26,243 bases of DNA from Synergistales bacterium (GCA_025997955.1 BNVH01000055.1:1-26243), one strand, 5' to 3'; shown: positions 7,424-15,956, counted from the first letter of the stretch. Program-made: numbers and translations. The notes: generated from the letters alone by a model not told the origin.

Positions 7424-8002
7424 TTAGGAGAACAGCCGACTGACGACGTCCGACTCTATATCGGGACGAATGTCCCCCACCAGCATGTCCCAGGAGCAGT
7501 TGATGTCGATTTTCCCGTTGCGCAGGATGAAGCCGCCGGTTATGGGTTCGCGCTCCTGAGCAAACGATATACGCGACTGGTGTCCGGCGTTATAGCTGTC
7601 AAGCCAAGCGCCGTCGATGTAGCGCTCGTTCTTGCCAACAAATAGAACCTCGTCCCCGGTCTCGACGGCCCGCTCAAGCAGCGAATGAGTAAATGAAAGG
7701 TATTTGTCCTTTGGCAAATCGACCAAAAGCCGCAAAGCGCCCTCAAAAGACTCTCCGATAAGACGCTGTTTGACGCCCAAATCCAATTTGGCCGCGTCAA
7801 GATTCGCCACAATTTCGCGCCTCTTCGCGATTTCGGGCTCCTCTTTGTTGAAACGCTGCCGGTATGAGTCGCGTAAGGCCTTCGCCTCGTCGTCGGCCTT
7901 CCTGTGGACGTCCGCGACGCGGGTGTCATTCTCGGACTCTACCGCTTTTATCTGAGCCTGCGCCTCCGTGCTTATTTTTGCTTTGATATCGGCAAGCGAC
8001 AT
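7424..8002 (-). CDS. ntpE: V-type ATPase subunit E (peripheral stalk)
   Basis: Subunit E forms the peripheral stalk with the G/H-type subunit and holds the catalytic head still. The first 75 or so residues are a long charged, Ala-rich helix (coiled coil) and the C-terminal half is a globular region with ITGGFILRNGKIDIN, matching the family's GGxxxxxxDGxIxxxxS pattern. It has 192 residues from ATG at 8002, which is preceded by GGGCGGGTG at good spacing; an in-frame GTG at 8011 sits inside that ribosome site and is less likely. It begins shortly after the proteolipid stop. Confidence 0.92.
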   Translation of the reverse strand: MSLADIKAKISTEAQAQIKAVESENDTRVADVHRKADDEAKALRDSYRQRFNKEEPEIAKRREIVANLDAAKLDLGVKQRLIGESFEGALRLLVDLPKDKYLSFTHSLLERAVETGDEVLFVGKNERYIDGAWLDSYNAGHQSRISFAQEREPITGGFILRNGKIDINCSWDMLVGDIRPDIESDVVSRLFS

Positions 8003-8016
8003 GAGAGACACCCGCC

Positions 8017-8499
8017 CTAACCGAGCTGGACTCCCATAAGCATAAGAATGCTCGAAAGGAGCGCCAACACCGCGTAAGTCTCAACCATGGCCGGCAATAT
8101 TATGGCCTTACCCATAGCTTCCGGCTTCTTCGCGATCATCTGAATGGAGGCAGCCGAGGTCTTGCCCTGCCATATGGCTGAGTACCAGCCGACAAACGCG
8201 ACGGGCATGCAGGACGCCAAAATCTGCAAGCCCTGGTTCCAAGTCACGAGGGCAGCCTCACCGCCGCCCAAAAGACCGAGCTTATTCAAGGCGAAGAACA
8301 TGATAAGAAGACCGTAAATGCCCTGCGTGCCGGGAAGGGCCTGAAGGATAAGGCAACTTCCGAACTTGTCGGGATCCTCTGTCATAACACCGGCGGCGCT
8401 CTCGCCCGCGATTCCTATACCCACAGCAGAGCCTATTCCCGCAAGAAGCGAGGCCAAGGCCGCACCAAACAAAGCAAGCGTAAGTCCCAAATATTCCAT
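8017..8499 (-). CDS. ntpK: V-type ATPase proteolipid subunit K, Na+-type
   Basis: Subunit K makes the membrane rotor ring. The 160-residue protein holds four membrane helices, a duplicated hairpin. The ion-binding residues known from the E. hirae Na+ enzyme (L61, T64, Q65, Q110, E139) have counterparts with identical spacing: L55, T58 and Q59 in LPGTQG, Q111 in WQGK and E140 in MVETYAVL. That pattern points to Na+ rather than H+ coupling; this is inference from sequence. ATG at 8499 fits an AGAGGAG ribosome site, and an in-frame TTG at 8520 overlaps that site. The gene lies between I and E, as in E. hirae. Confidence 0.95.
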   Translation of the reverse strand: MEYLGLTLALFGAALASLLAGIGSAVGIGIAGESAAGVMTEDPDKFGSCLILQALPGTQGIYGLLIMFFALNKLGLLGGGEAALVTWNQGLQILASCMPVAFVGWYSAIWQGKTSAASIQMIAKKPEAMGKAIILPAMVETYAVLALLSSILMLMGVQLG

Positions 8500-8544
8500 A
8501 ACTCTAAGCACTCCTCTCAAGTCTATAAATTAATAATGTAAAAT

Positions 8545-10557
8545 TTACTTAGCTATATCAACGTACTCAGACGAAAGGCCAAGAGGCTTGAAAGCTAAGC
8601 CGCCGCCCGTGTAAAACTTACCGAAGAACTCGACATATTGCAGACGAAGCGGGTGGACAAAAGACCCCAGCACGTTGATGATAAGGCCGAACATGTGTCC
8701 GCCCACGATAACGGTTATGGCTACGAGCCAGCCTATAGCGGGTATCCCTGACGCCATGCCGCCCAAAAGGTTGATTATCATTCCTATAACGGCGGAGCCG
8801 AAGCCCAACGCCAAAAGTCTGCTGTAGCTCAGTATATCGCCGAGGTATGACGTAGCGCCGTAAAGAGCCAGAAGCCCGGAGATGATTTTGCTGAAAATAT
8901 TGGTCTTCTCGCGCCCGGCGTACCAGAAAACAAGAATAGCGCCGACTATTGACATTACCTTGGACAAGTCAAACAAAAGACCGGGCAATGCCCCAGCCGT
9001 GCCTAAGCCAAACAAAGACAGTCCGACGATAAAAAGAAACCATGATATTTTATCCCCTATGGCGTCAGCGTAGTTTCCGTGACGGAAGTGGTCATACGCG
9101 CCTACCAAAAGGCCGAACATGAGGTGTACGATGCCAAAAACAAGCGAAAAGCCCAACACCAACATCGGGTCTTTCATGGGGTCCATTATCATAATAGCGT
9201 TTTTGACAGCCCTAAACGGCGCCATAAAGAAAAACGCGTCGATGAAATCGCCAAAGAAGCTGCCGGTAAGCACGCCGTAGATGAGCGTAGCGACCGCGCC
9301 GTAGGCAAAAATCATGATGAAATCCTTCGTGGTCTTGGGTACGCGTTTGTATTTGCGGAAAAGCAGCCACATAGCCGCCATCATGACTATGGCGTAGCCC
9401 GCGTCGCCAAGGCAAATCCCGAAGAACGCGAAGAAGAACGGCGCCAAAAGCGGCGTCGGATCCGTTTCGCCGTAAGGAGGAGGTGAATAAAGGCCGGTCA
9501 ATATCTCAAAAGGCCTCACCACGTCGATGTTTTTCATCAGCGTCGGAGGGGTTTCGCCCTCTATCGGCGCCCTATCGAAAAGCGCTATATCGGGGCTGAC
9601 GGCCTCGATTTTCTTCTTAAACTCCGGCAAACTTTCCGTCGGAATCCAGAAGTGCGTAATGAGCGTGCTTTCGGTCGTATCGCTCGACAGCATGGCCCTC
9701 GCGCGCTCCACCATATTGTTCCAGTAGTCGGAGAGCTTCTGCGCGGTGGGCATAGTCTCGGCCGCAATCTTTTTGAGGCTTTCTAAAATCTCGGCCTCTT
9801 TTTTGTCGCACTTGGCGATTTCGGCGTCGAGTATCTTCAGCTCGTCCGAGACTGAGCCGGTTATATGCGCCGGCGCCTCGACCAGAGACATCGATGCGTG
9901 AACCGCCGTATCCAAGACTCGCTGTTCTACAGAGGGCGCGTACATAAGAACGCACCACAAGGATTTAGTCTTGGACGCCTTGGCGTCATCGTCACCCTTG
10001 CAGACAAACAACTCGGTTTCCTTAGCCAAAGGCTTCAGGTCTTCGATAAGAGAATCCAATTGATCCTGCCGCAGAGTCCCCACAACGCCCTTAAGAGAGC
10101 GCGTCCCGTCGCCCACAACCGAAAGCGAATACGGGAAATCTTTTAGCTTAAGGAGAAGATCTTTGTTGACTTTGTGCTGCGATGAAGCGACGCGCGTTTC
10201 ACTGAGCGCCACCTCCAAATCCTTGACGCGCGCGGAAATTTTTCCTAAATCCGTCGTCGCCGCCATTGCCGCCATATCCGCCATAGACAAAACCGGTCTC
10301 TCGCCGAGCATTCGGTCAAAAGACGAGATAGGGTCTATAAAAAATGACCCAAGGGTGCGGAAAAGATAGCGAATGTGAGTCACTTGCTCCTCGTATAGGG
10401 CCAACTTTTCACCCCAGTCAGCCGCGCGCGCAACCGTCTCCGGAAGAGACGCGCTCACGACCTGACAGACTCCACTCTCCTGCAAGACCTTAGCCACTTC
10501 GCTACGAACGGATTTGTGATAGTAAAGCTCCGCTTTCTTGAGCTCAGCCACGCCCAT
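8545..10557 (-). CDS. ntpI: V-type ATPase subunit I (a-type stator)
   Basis: Subunit I (670 residues) provides the ion half-channels next to the proteolipid ring and anchors the peripheral stalks. Residues 1-365 are soluble with heptad-rich helices near 110-135 and 235-270. From about 370 there are seven or eight membrane helices, opening with PLLAPFFFAFFGICLGDAGYAI. The DILSYSRLLALG motif carries the conserved Arg, here R580, which releases the ion from the rotor glutamate. It is full length. The ATG overlaps the end of the preceding stalk gene by 14 bases, implying coupled translation. Confidence 0.97.
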   Translation of the reverse strand: MGVAELKKAELYYHKSVRSEVAKVLQESGVCQVVSASLPETVARAADWGEKLALYEEQVTHIRYLFRTLGSFFIDPISSFDRMLGERPVLSMADMAAMAATTDLGKISARVKDLEVALSETRVASSQHKVNKDLLLKLKDFPYSLSVVGDGTRSLKGVVGTLRQDQLDSLIEDLKPLAKETELFVCKGDDDAKASKTKSLWCVLMYAPSVEQRVLDTAVHASMSLVEAPAHITGSVSDELKILDAEIAKCDKKEAEILESLKKIAAETMPTAQKLSDYWNNMVERARAMLSSDTTESTLITHFWIPTESLPEFKKKIEAVSPDIALFDRAPIEGETPPTLMKNIDVVRPFEILTGLYSPPPYGETDPTPLLAPFFFAFFGICLGDAGYAIVMMAAMWLLFRKYKRVPKTTKDFIMIFAYGAVATLIYGVLTGSFFGDFIDAFFFMAPFRAVKNAIMIMDPMKDPMLVLGFSLVFGIVHLMFGLLVGAYDHFRHGNYADAIGDKISWFLFIVGLSLFGLGTAGALPGLLFDLSKVMSIVGAILVFWYAGREKTNIFSKIISGLLALYGATSYLGDILSYSRLLALGFGSAVIGMIINLLGGMASGIPAIGWLVAITVIVGGHMFGLIINVLGSFVHPLRLQYVEFFGKFYTGGGLAFKPLGLSSEYVDIAK

Positions 10558-10870
10558 ATCTCGCCATCACCTCTTCCGCTATCCAAGTCGCCGTTTTCGC
10601 GACTTTGTCCTTATGCTGCGTGTAGAACGTCTTCCCAGCCGCCTCACGCCCGGCAACTACTTCACGGGCCTTCTCCTCGGCTTTTTTCTCAGCCGTCGAG
10701 ATATTCTCCCTAAACTGCTTCGCCGCTCCCTGCTTCGCTTCTTTCAGCAAGTTCTCCGCGTCCGTCAGCGCGCCGTTCAACCGCTTCGCCGCCCCGGCTC
10801 TCGCTTCGCGCAAGCTCGCCGCCGCCTTGTCTTCCGCCGCCTTGATTTCATCGACCAAATTTGCCGCCAT
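10544..10870 (-). CDS. ntpF: V-type ATPase peripheral stalk subunit (G/H type, NtpF of E. hirae)
   Basis: This 108-residue protein is almost entirely one charged, Ala-rich helix (DEIKAAEDKAAASLREARAG onward) expected to form a right-handed coiled coil with subunit E in the peripheral stalk. The family is poorly conserved, so the call rests on composition, size and its place as first gene before subunit I, where E. hirae has ntpF. ATG at 10870 follows a strong GAGGGGGGGTG ribosome site; the frame stays open upstream to 10981 but that part runs through the promoter and is not coding. Confidence 0.85.
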   Translation of the reverse strand: MAANLVDEIKAAEDKAAASLREARAGAAKRLNGALTDAENLLKEAKQGAAKQFRENISTAEKKAEEKAREVVAGREAAGKTFYTQHKDKVAKTATWIAEEVMARYGRG

Positions 10871-10901
10871 CTTCGCACCCCCCCTCAAAATTATCAACAC
10901 A

Positions 10902-10929
10902 ATTATAACAGCTACTTTAATATTGCCAA
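10902..10929 (-). promoter_or_regulatory. Promoter of the V-type ATPase operon
   Basis: Minus-strand TTGGCA (10929-10924) and TATAAT (10907-10902) are 16 bases apart, with the first start codon about 30 bases further. A second possible promoter lies upstream (TTGTTT, 17 bases, TATACT, ending near 10950). The perfect TATAAT makes the nearer one the better candidate. Confidence 0.6.
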
Positions 10930-11039
10930 AGTAATCAGAATACTCGTGCAGTATACAGCTTTTTGATGACGAAAACAACATTTCGCCTGTTTTATTCTGC
11001 GGATAAAGTATCGAAATAGATTTTTATGATTAAAGATAG

Positions 11040-11068
11040 TTGACTTTGCTTGAATGAATTGCTAAAAT
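11040..11068 (+). promoter_or_regulatory. Promoter of the sugar-uptake and kinase operon
   Basis: TTGACT at 11040-11045 and TAAAAT at 11063-11068 with a 17-base spacer resemble a sigma70 promoter. Transcription should start near 11075, leaving an untranslated leader of about 160 bases before the binding-protein gene. The operators described nearby overlap the expected start. Confidence 0.65.
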
Positions 11069-11074
11069 TTTTTT

Positions 11075-11166
11075 ATGTAATCGTTATCATTGAATTCAAT
11101 GTTTCAAATAAATAAGCTCTGATATATTTAGAAACAGTAGCTTTCTGTATCAAAAAACGATTACAT
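11075..11166. promoter_or_regulatory. Candidate LacI-family operator pair (11-bp inverted repeat)
   Basis: ATGTAATCGTT at 11075-11085 is the exact reverse complement of AACGATTACAT at 11156-11166, about 81 bases apart centre to centre. Each copy has the central CG typical of LacI-family operators, and the first is part of an imperfect palindrome TGTAATCGTTATCA. The first copy sits at the expected transcription start, so a repressor bound there would block initiation, and two sites could allow looping. The likely ligand-responsive regulator is the LacI-family protein at 15957-16958; that link is inferred. Confidence 0.6.
11088..11101. promoter_or_regulatory. Perfect 14-bp palindrome in the operon leader
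   Basis: CATTGAATTCAATG is a perfect palindrome just downstream of the first operator-like site. It could be a second regulator site or part of a composite operator. No regulator can be assigned from sequence. Confidence 0.45.
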
Positions 11167-11236
11167 TTTATTGTTTTGGCGCTGATGTTTGGTTTTGGTG
11201 GTGACTTTATTTGAGTTCGGAGGAGGAGCGAAAGTG

Positions 11237-12379
11237 ATGAAGAAGGGTATTATATGGCTTGTGGGTCTGCTCTGTATGGCGGTCATTTTGGGATCTTCAA
11301 TAGCGACAGCGCCGGCAAGCGCGGCGGCCGCAAAAAGTGAAGGCAAGACCAGCGGATTTACCGTCGGCATTTTGAACCCCTATATCGGCAACAACTGGAG
11401 GGCTCAGTATGTGGCAGACGCCGAAGAAGTTTGCAAAAGATACAAAGCTTCGGGCGAATTGGCGGATTATCAAATTGCGACTTGCAATAATGACGTCTCA
11501 CAGCAGCTTACGCAGATAACCAACATGATCAATACAGGTGTTGACGCGTTGGTTATTGACGCCGCTTCAGCGACGGCTTTGACTCCTGTTATCAAACGCG
11601 CGAGAAGCGAGGGCATTCTAGTCGTAATGTCGAACGCCCCGGCGGCTTATGAAGACACTATAGCTGTTATATGCGATGATCCTTTGTTTTCTCTTGTGAA
11701 CCTTACATGGCTCGCTACGGAATTGGGCGGAAAAGGCAACATAGTGCAGATAACCGGGCTTGTCGGAAACTCTGAGGATAACCTTAGGATTGCTTCCACG
11801 GAGAAAATGCTCAAAGAAACATATCCAAATATCAAACTTCTCGCGTCCGCCCCCGCTAACTGGGTTCCTTCAGAAGCTCAGGCTGTTATGTCTACGTTTA
11901 TTTCTACTTATAATAATATCGATGGGATTCTTCAACAGGATATTACGGCGCCGGGAGTCATAAGGGCTTACGAGAATGCCGGTATAAAGGCGCCGCTTAT
12001 GACCGGAGACTATTCGTTCGGATTCCTTCGCACGTGGGAAAGCCAGCTTTCGGAATTCAAGAGCGTTGCTTACACTATGTCGCCCGGTATCATTTCCGAT
12101 GTTATGGGCGTCACCATCAATTTGCTAAAGGGCAAGACTTTCAAAGAGGGCGCGTTACAGCCTAACCCTTTGAACCCCAATATGGTGAACGCCATCATGA
12201 TAGAGCCGAGTTACATCGTGACCAATGAACCCGACCCCAACGCGCCGTGGATGAAGGGTTTGAAATACGCGAAGTCTATCGGTGTTGCCGAAGCCGTTAA
12301 ACTTGGTGAAGGTCAGTCCGATGAGGCTTTGTTGGATGGTCATATGACTCAGGAGCAAATTGATTCCCTCTTCAACTGA
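11237..12379 (+). CDS. Ribose-type sugar ABC transporter, substrate-binding protein
   Basis: This exported periplasmic binding protein of the RbsB-like Peripla_BP_4 family has 380 residues. Residues 1-33 form a signal peptide (MKKG, hydrophobic core, cleavage near ASAAAA); there is no lipobox. The mature part starts FTVGILNPYIGNNWRAQY, the first strand and ligand loop of the fold, and continues with NTGVDALVIDAASATALTPV and GNIVQITGLVGNSEDN at the usual places. It captures the substrate and passes it to the two permeases downstream. The ATG at 11237 follows GGAGGAG; an earlier in-frame start would spoil the signal peptide. The ligand is unknown: the family takes pentoses, hexoses, polyols and autoinducer-2. 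It is the first gene of the operon. Confidence 0.94.
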   Translation: MKKGIIWLVGLLCMAVILGSSIATAPASAAAAKSEGKTSGFTVGILNPYIGNNWRAQYVADAEEVCKRYKASGELADYQIATCNNDVSQQLTQITNMINTGVDALVIDAASATALTPVIKRARSEGILVVMSNAPAAYEDTIAVICDDPLFSLVNLTWLATELGGKGNIVQITGLVGNSEDNLRIASTEKMLKETYPNIKLLASAPANWVPSEAQAVMSTFISTYNNIDGILQQDITAPGVIRAYENAGIKAPLMTGDYSFGFLRTWESQLSEFKSVAYTMSPGIISDVMGVTINLLKGKTFKEGALQPNPLNPNMVNAIMIEPSYIVTNEPDPNAPWMKGLKYAKSIGVAEAVKLGEGQSDEALLDGHMTQEQIDSLFN

Positions 12380-12393
12380 TTTTTAAGTTTAAT

Positions 12394-12432
12394 AACCATA
12401 TGTCGAGATTGCCTTAATCCCGACATATGGTT
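12394..12432 (+). repeat. Long intercistronic hairpin after the binding-protein gene
   Basis: AACCATATGTCG (12394-12405) pairs perfectly with CGACATATGGTT (12421-12432), and after one mismatch GATT/AATC extends the stem, leaving the loop GCCTT. Only two T follow, so it is a poor terminator. Its position between a binding-protein gene and its transporter genes suits a stabiliser of the upstream mRNA end or a partial attenuator that yields more binding protein than transporter. Confidence 0.75.
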
Positions 12433-12489
12433 TATCCTCTATGCGGCAGATATAATAAATGCAGTCGCTCATGGAATGGTCGTGTTATT

Positions 12490-13980
12490 TTGAAAGTTTT
12501 AGAATGTAAGAATTTATCAAAATCGTTTGGAGCCACAACCGCCTTACTGAACGCTTCTCTCGGCGTTTCGGCCGGGGAGGTGAGGGCTGTTCTTGGCGGA
12601 AACGGCTCCGGGAAAAGTACACTGGCGAAAATATTGGGCGGATCGGTCAAACTGACTTCCGGTGAAATCTACTTGAACGAGAAGTTGACAAATATAACAT
12701 CGCCGTCCTTTGCGAAAAAACACGGAATTGTCGTAACTTCACAAGAACTTAGCCTAATCAGCAATCTAAGCGTTGAACAAAACCTGACAATATGCTCCAT
12801 TCCGAGAAAATGCGGAATTTTTGTTGATCGTAAACGGATTCACCGGGAAGCGGTGGAAATTTTGGCGAAAGTTGGCATAGAAGATTATGTCAATACCGAA
12901 ATTGATGACCTTGCTCCTAATCAACAGTACTTAGTCGAGTTTGCCAAGGCCCTTCTACAAAAACCCAAGATATTGATAATTGACGAGGTTACCTCGGCTC
13001 TTTACCGCGAAGATGTAGCGATAGTCAGAGATATAATCAAGGGGCAAAAAGAAAACGGATGCGCCGTGATTTTTATTTCTCACCGCATGTCTGAGATCAG
13101 CGCTATTTGCGACTCCGTATCTGTTTTAAGGAACGGGGAAATGTTGGGCACTTTTGGCGTCGATGAGAAAAAGGAAAACGAACTGCTGACTCTGATGACG
13201 GGCAGAGAAATAGTCGATGTCGAGAACGCTGAGACAGGAAAACAACAAGACCCCAATCAAACGCCGCTATTATGCGCGCACGAATTGAACTTGGAAGGTT
13301 TTGACACGAAGATAGATTTCAGGGTTATGAAAAACGAGATAATCGGCGTGGCAGGGCTTCAAGGGCATGGACAATCCAGTTTGGTCAGGAGCCTTTTTGC
13401 CATTAATAAACCTGTAAGTCTGCAAATCAAAGGTGTCGAACAATCTATTTCCTCTCCGAGTGTAGCGGTCAAAGCGGGATTGACCTTCATTTCCGGAGAT
13501 AGACAGAAGGAAGGAACGTTTTCAAACCGTTCTATTATGGATAATTTAAGCGCGATAGTCGATATCGTGCTAAAGAGACGCAATGTAAACAAAGAAAGCA
13601 TATTGTCCACGTATCGTGTGGTAATGGACGACAGCAAACAACCCATCAGCGCTTTAAGCGGTGGGAATCAACAAAAAGTCGTATTCGGAAGACTGACAGC
13701 CGCCGAACCGCTCGTCATTCTGGCGGACGACCCCACAAAGGGAATTGATGTGAACGCGAAACGTGACGTATATCGTTTCCTTCGCGATTTGGCAAATTCA
13801 GGTTCGGGCGTAGTCTTTGTATCGAGTGACGACGAGGAACTCGTTGAACTGACGAGGAGTTATGAATATTCGAAAGTCATTGTCATGTACAAAGGAAGGA
13901 TTGTTCGAGAACTTGTCGGGCAGGATATTACGGCGGAAAATATCGCTTCTTACTCCATTCCAAAGCAGGTGGAACTATGA
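12490..13980 (+). CDS. Ribose-type sugar ABC transporter, double-domain ATP-binding protein
   Basis: This cytoplasmic ATPase of the RbsA/MglA type has two fused nucleotide-binding domains. Domain 1 has Walker A GGNGSGKST (36-44) and Walker B ILIIDE, but its signature reads LAPNQQ instead of LSxGQxQ. Domain 2 has the usual degenerate Walker A (GLQGHGQSS), an intact LSGGNQQK signature and a Walker B ending in DD rather than DE. Such asymmetry is normal in the family, although the domain 1 signature is unusual. I prefer TTG at 12490 (MKVLECKNLSKSFG); an ATG at 12427 lies inside the long hairpin and adds residues absent from the family. No strong ribosome site is visible at the TTG. About 496 residues. 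Confidence 0.93.
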   Translation: MKVLECKNLSKSFGATTALLNASLGVSAGEVRAVLGGNGSGKSTLAKILGGSVKLTSGEIYLNEKLTNITSPSFAKKHGIVVTSQELSLISNLSVEQNLTICSIPRKCGIFVDRKRIHREAVEILAKVGIEDYVNTEIDDLAPNQQYLVEFAKALLQKPKILIIDEVTSALYREDVAIVRDIIKGQKENGCAVIFISHRMSEISAICDSVSVLRNGEMLGTFGVDEKKENELLTLMTGREIVDVENAETGKQQDPNQTPLLCAHELNLEGFDTKIDFRVMKNEIIGVAGLQGHGQSSLVRSLFAINKPVSLQIKGVEQSISSPSVAVKAGLTFISGDRQKEGTFSNRSIMDNLSAIVDIVLKRRNVNKESILSTYRVVMDDSKQPISALSGGNQQKVVFGRLTAAEPLVILADDPTKGIDVNAKRDVYRFLRDLANSGSGVVFVSSDDEELVELTRSYEYSKVIVMYKGRIVRELVGQDITAENIASYSIPKQVEL

Positions 13981-14984
13981 CTATGAAGGAAAACAAACTT
14001 TCAATTTTTTCCAAGACGCTATTTGGGCAATCATGGTTCCCCGCTTTTGTATTGATGGTGGTTTTTTTCATATGGAACTCTTTTATGGTAAACGGTTTCT
14101 TTGGGCGCGGCGCTTTGCATGGATTCGTGAACCTCTATGTCCCTCTCACTTGCTTGGCGATAGGCTTGTCCGTCGTCGTGATTGGCGGCGGGTTGGATAT
14201 ATCGGTCGGAGCGTTGGTCTGTCTTGTCAATGTGTCTTTTGTCACGTTGATAGGAAAGGGTTTCAGTCTGTTCGAGGCTATTATCTGTGTGATGGTTGTA
14301 GCTTTGGTATTTGGAATGCTAAATGGCTTTGTGGTGACTTTTTTCCGCATTAACCCCTTGCTTGTCACTTTTGCGACAACATCAATGGCGAGCGGATTAG
14401 CGCTATGGATAATGCCGCGCGCCGACGGTTACGGTAACTCGGATTATATAGATTGGTACAGCAGCGGCACGGTCTTGGGTATACCCTCATCTCTTTATTT
14501 TGTGATAATTCCGATAGTGGTTTGGTTCATCATGAAGAACACGCCGCTTGGGATATGGCTGTACGCGGTCGGGAAAGATGAAAGAAAAGCGTATTTTTCA
14601 AGTATACGTTCCTCTATGGTTAAATTTTTCTCCTATGTGTTTTGTAGTTCAATGGCCGGATTGGGAGCGATAGCGTTGTCCGGAAATATCGGCGGAGGCG
14701 ACCCATTGGTCGGGATGAGCATGACCATGAATGCCGTCGCGGCCGTGGTTATAGGCGGAGTATCTCTTGCCGGAGGAGAGGGAGACGTTTTAGGCAGCGT
14801 ATTCAGCGTCATGTTTCTCGGTATGGTCATATATACCGTTCTGGGAGCGAACATACCTATTATCTATCAGGATTTGGTCACGTCACTGATAATATTGGTT
14901 GGTGTAATAGGTATGTCTATATTCAAGATGTACAGAACCGCCCATAAGAACAAGCGGCGCGCAATGGGAGGGGAAAGAGCGTGA
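13977..14984 (+). CDS. Ribose-type sugar ABC transporter permease 1
   Basis: This 335-residue inner-membrane permease of the RbsC/BPD_transp_2 family has eight to ten hydrophobic segments. It has the VVIGGGLDISVGALVCLV motif typical of these permeases, and the cytoplasmic stretch YAVGKDERKAYFSSI, where the family reads YAVGGNxxAAxLSGI, contacts the ATPase. The ATG overlaps the ATPase stop in ATGA; a second ATG lies two codons later. It is one of two different permeases here, which probably form a heterodimer. Confidence 0.93.
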   Translation: MTMKENKLSIFSKTLFGQSWFPAFVLMVVFFIWNSFMVNGFFGRGALHGFVNLYVPLTCLAIGLSVVVIGGGLDISVGALVCLVNVSFVTLIGKGFSLFEAIICVMVVALVFGMLNGFVVTFFRINPLLVTFATTSMASGLALWIMPRADGYGNSDYIDWYSSGTVLGIPSSLYFVIIPIVVWFIMKNTPLGIWLYAVGKDERKAYFSSIRSSMVKFFSYVFCSSMAGLGAIALSGNIGGGDPLVGMSMTMNAVAAVVIGGVSLAGGEGDVLGSVFSVMFLGMVIYTVLGANIPIIYQDLVTSLIILVGVIGMSIFKMYRTAHKNKRRAMGGERA

Positions 14985-15946
14985 GAAGAAATCTGTTAGC
15001 GGCATTGAATCCGTCCAAAAATATATATACCGCGCCGATTATTATCATTCTTGTAATGTTCGGTCTCGGACAGATGTTGATGGCGGGTTTCATGTCGGTC
15101 AACAATATCGGTAACGTGCTTACGGTTTCTTGCCTTGTCACTATAGCCGCCATAGCCCAGACATTGGTACTGTTGATAGGCGGCGATGGCATCGACTTGT
15201 CGGTAGGCGCGGTCATGTCCATGTCGGCGTTGATTGGGCCAGTTTTTTGCGGAGGCGACGCTTCAAAGTTGCCGTTGGCTATTGCCGCAGTTGTGTGCAT
15301 TGCTTGCGTTATAGGCGCCATAAATGCTACCGGCGTACAATTCTTCAAAATACCCCCTCTTATAATGACGTTGATTATGTCTGGCGTTGTGGACGGGTTT
15401 GCGTTGGCGTTTACGCGAGGGCAGCCTTCCGGTTCTATCCCCAAAATTATGCTGAACCTTGGAAGAACGGTTTGGGGGCCCGTTCGTTGGCTTTTGTTGG
15501 TTACGGTTGTGATTATAGTCTTTGTGGAGCTCTTCTTGAGAAAAAGTCGGCTCGGACGCTCCATTTATCTTGTCGGGAGCAATAGAATGGCCGCAAAGCT
15601 AAGCGGAATAAGTATCAATAAAACATTATTTTTTGCGTATATGGCCGGCAGTTCGATGGCCGCTTTAGGCGGATTTTTGTTGGTGGGTTACAGCGGCAGC
15701 GCTATGCTGAAGATGGCCAGTTCGTATACCATGCTTTCAGTGGCCGCTTCCGTCATCGGCGGAACACAGTTGACGGGCGGCAAGGGCACAATGACTGGCG
15801 GTTTTCTCGGCGCTATCATTTTTACAATATTGACCAATATTCTGACCGCGTTGAATCTACCCGGCGGCGTAAGAACTTTGATACAGGGGACGGTGCTGCT
15901 TATAATCCTCGCCGTGTATACGCGCGGCGAAAAATTAAGAAATTAG
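14981..15946 (+). CDS. Ribose-type sugar ABC transporter permease 2
   Basis: This 321-residue membrane protein is the second RbsC-like permease. It has the LIGGDGIDLSVGAVMSMSAL segment, YLVGSNRMAAKLSGI at the ATPase contact and the family's ASSYTMLSVAASVIGGTQLT. Its sequence is clearly diverged from permease 1, so the pair is not a recent duplication. The GTG start overlaps the permease 1 stop in GTGA, which implies coupled translation. It is followed after 10 bases by the regulator gene. Confidence 0.93.
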   Translation: MRRNLLAALNPSKNIYTAPIIIILVMFGLGQMLMAGFMSVNNIGNVLTVSCLVTIAAIAQTLVLLIGGDGIDLSVGAVMSMSALIGPVFCGGDASKLPLAIAAVVCIACVIGAINATGVQFFKIPPLIMTLIMSGVVDGFALAFTRGQPSGSIPKIMLNLGRTVWGPVRWLLLVTVVIIVFVELFLRKSRLGRSIYLVGSNRMAAKLSGISINKTLFFAYMAGSSMAALGGFLLVGYSGSAMLKMASSYTMLSVAASVIGGTQLTGGKGTMTGGFLGAIIFTILTNILTALNLPGGVRTLIQGTVLLIILAVYTRGEKLRN

Positions 15947-15956
15947 CAAGCTCAGA

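Noticed and set aside
2509..10713. Many long open frames opposite or overlapping the ATPase genes, such as 3123-3581, 3028-3504, 5158-5736 and 9079-9486
   Set aside because: They follow from the high G+C codon pattern of the real genes, show low-complexity composition and lack ribosome sites.
11161..11370. Minus-strand 69-codon frame opposite the binding-protein leader
   Set aside because: It overlaps the promoter leader and signal-peptide region on the other strand, with no supporting features.
14923..15564. 213-codon minus-strand frame opposite the permeases
   Set aside because: It is antisense to two overlapping permease genes with clear family motifs and has a Thr/Pro/Asn-rich composition typical of shadow frames.
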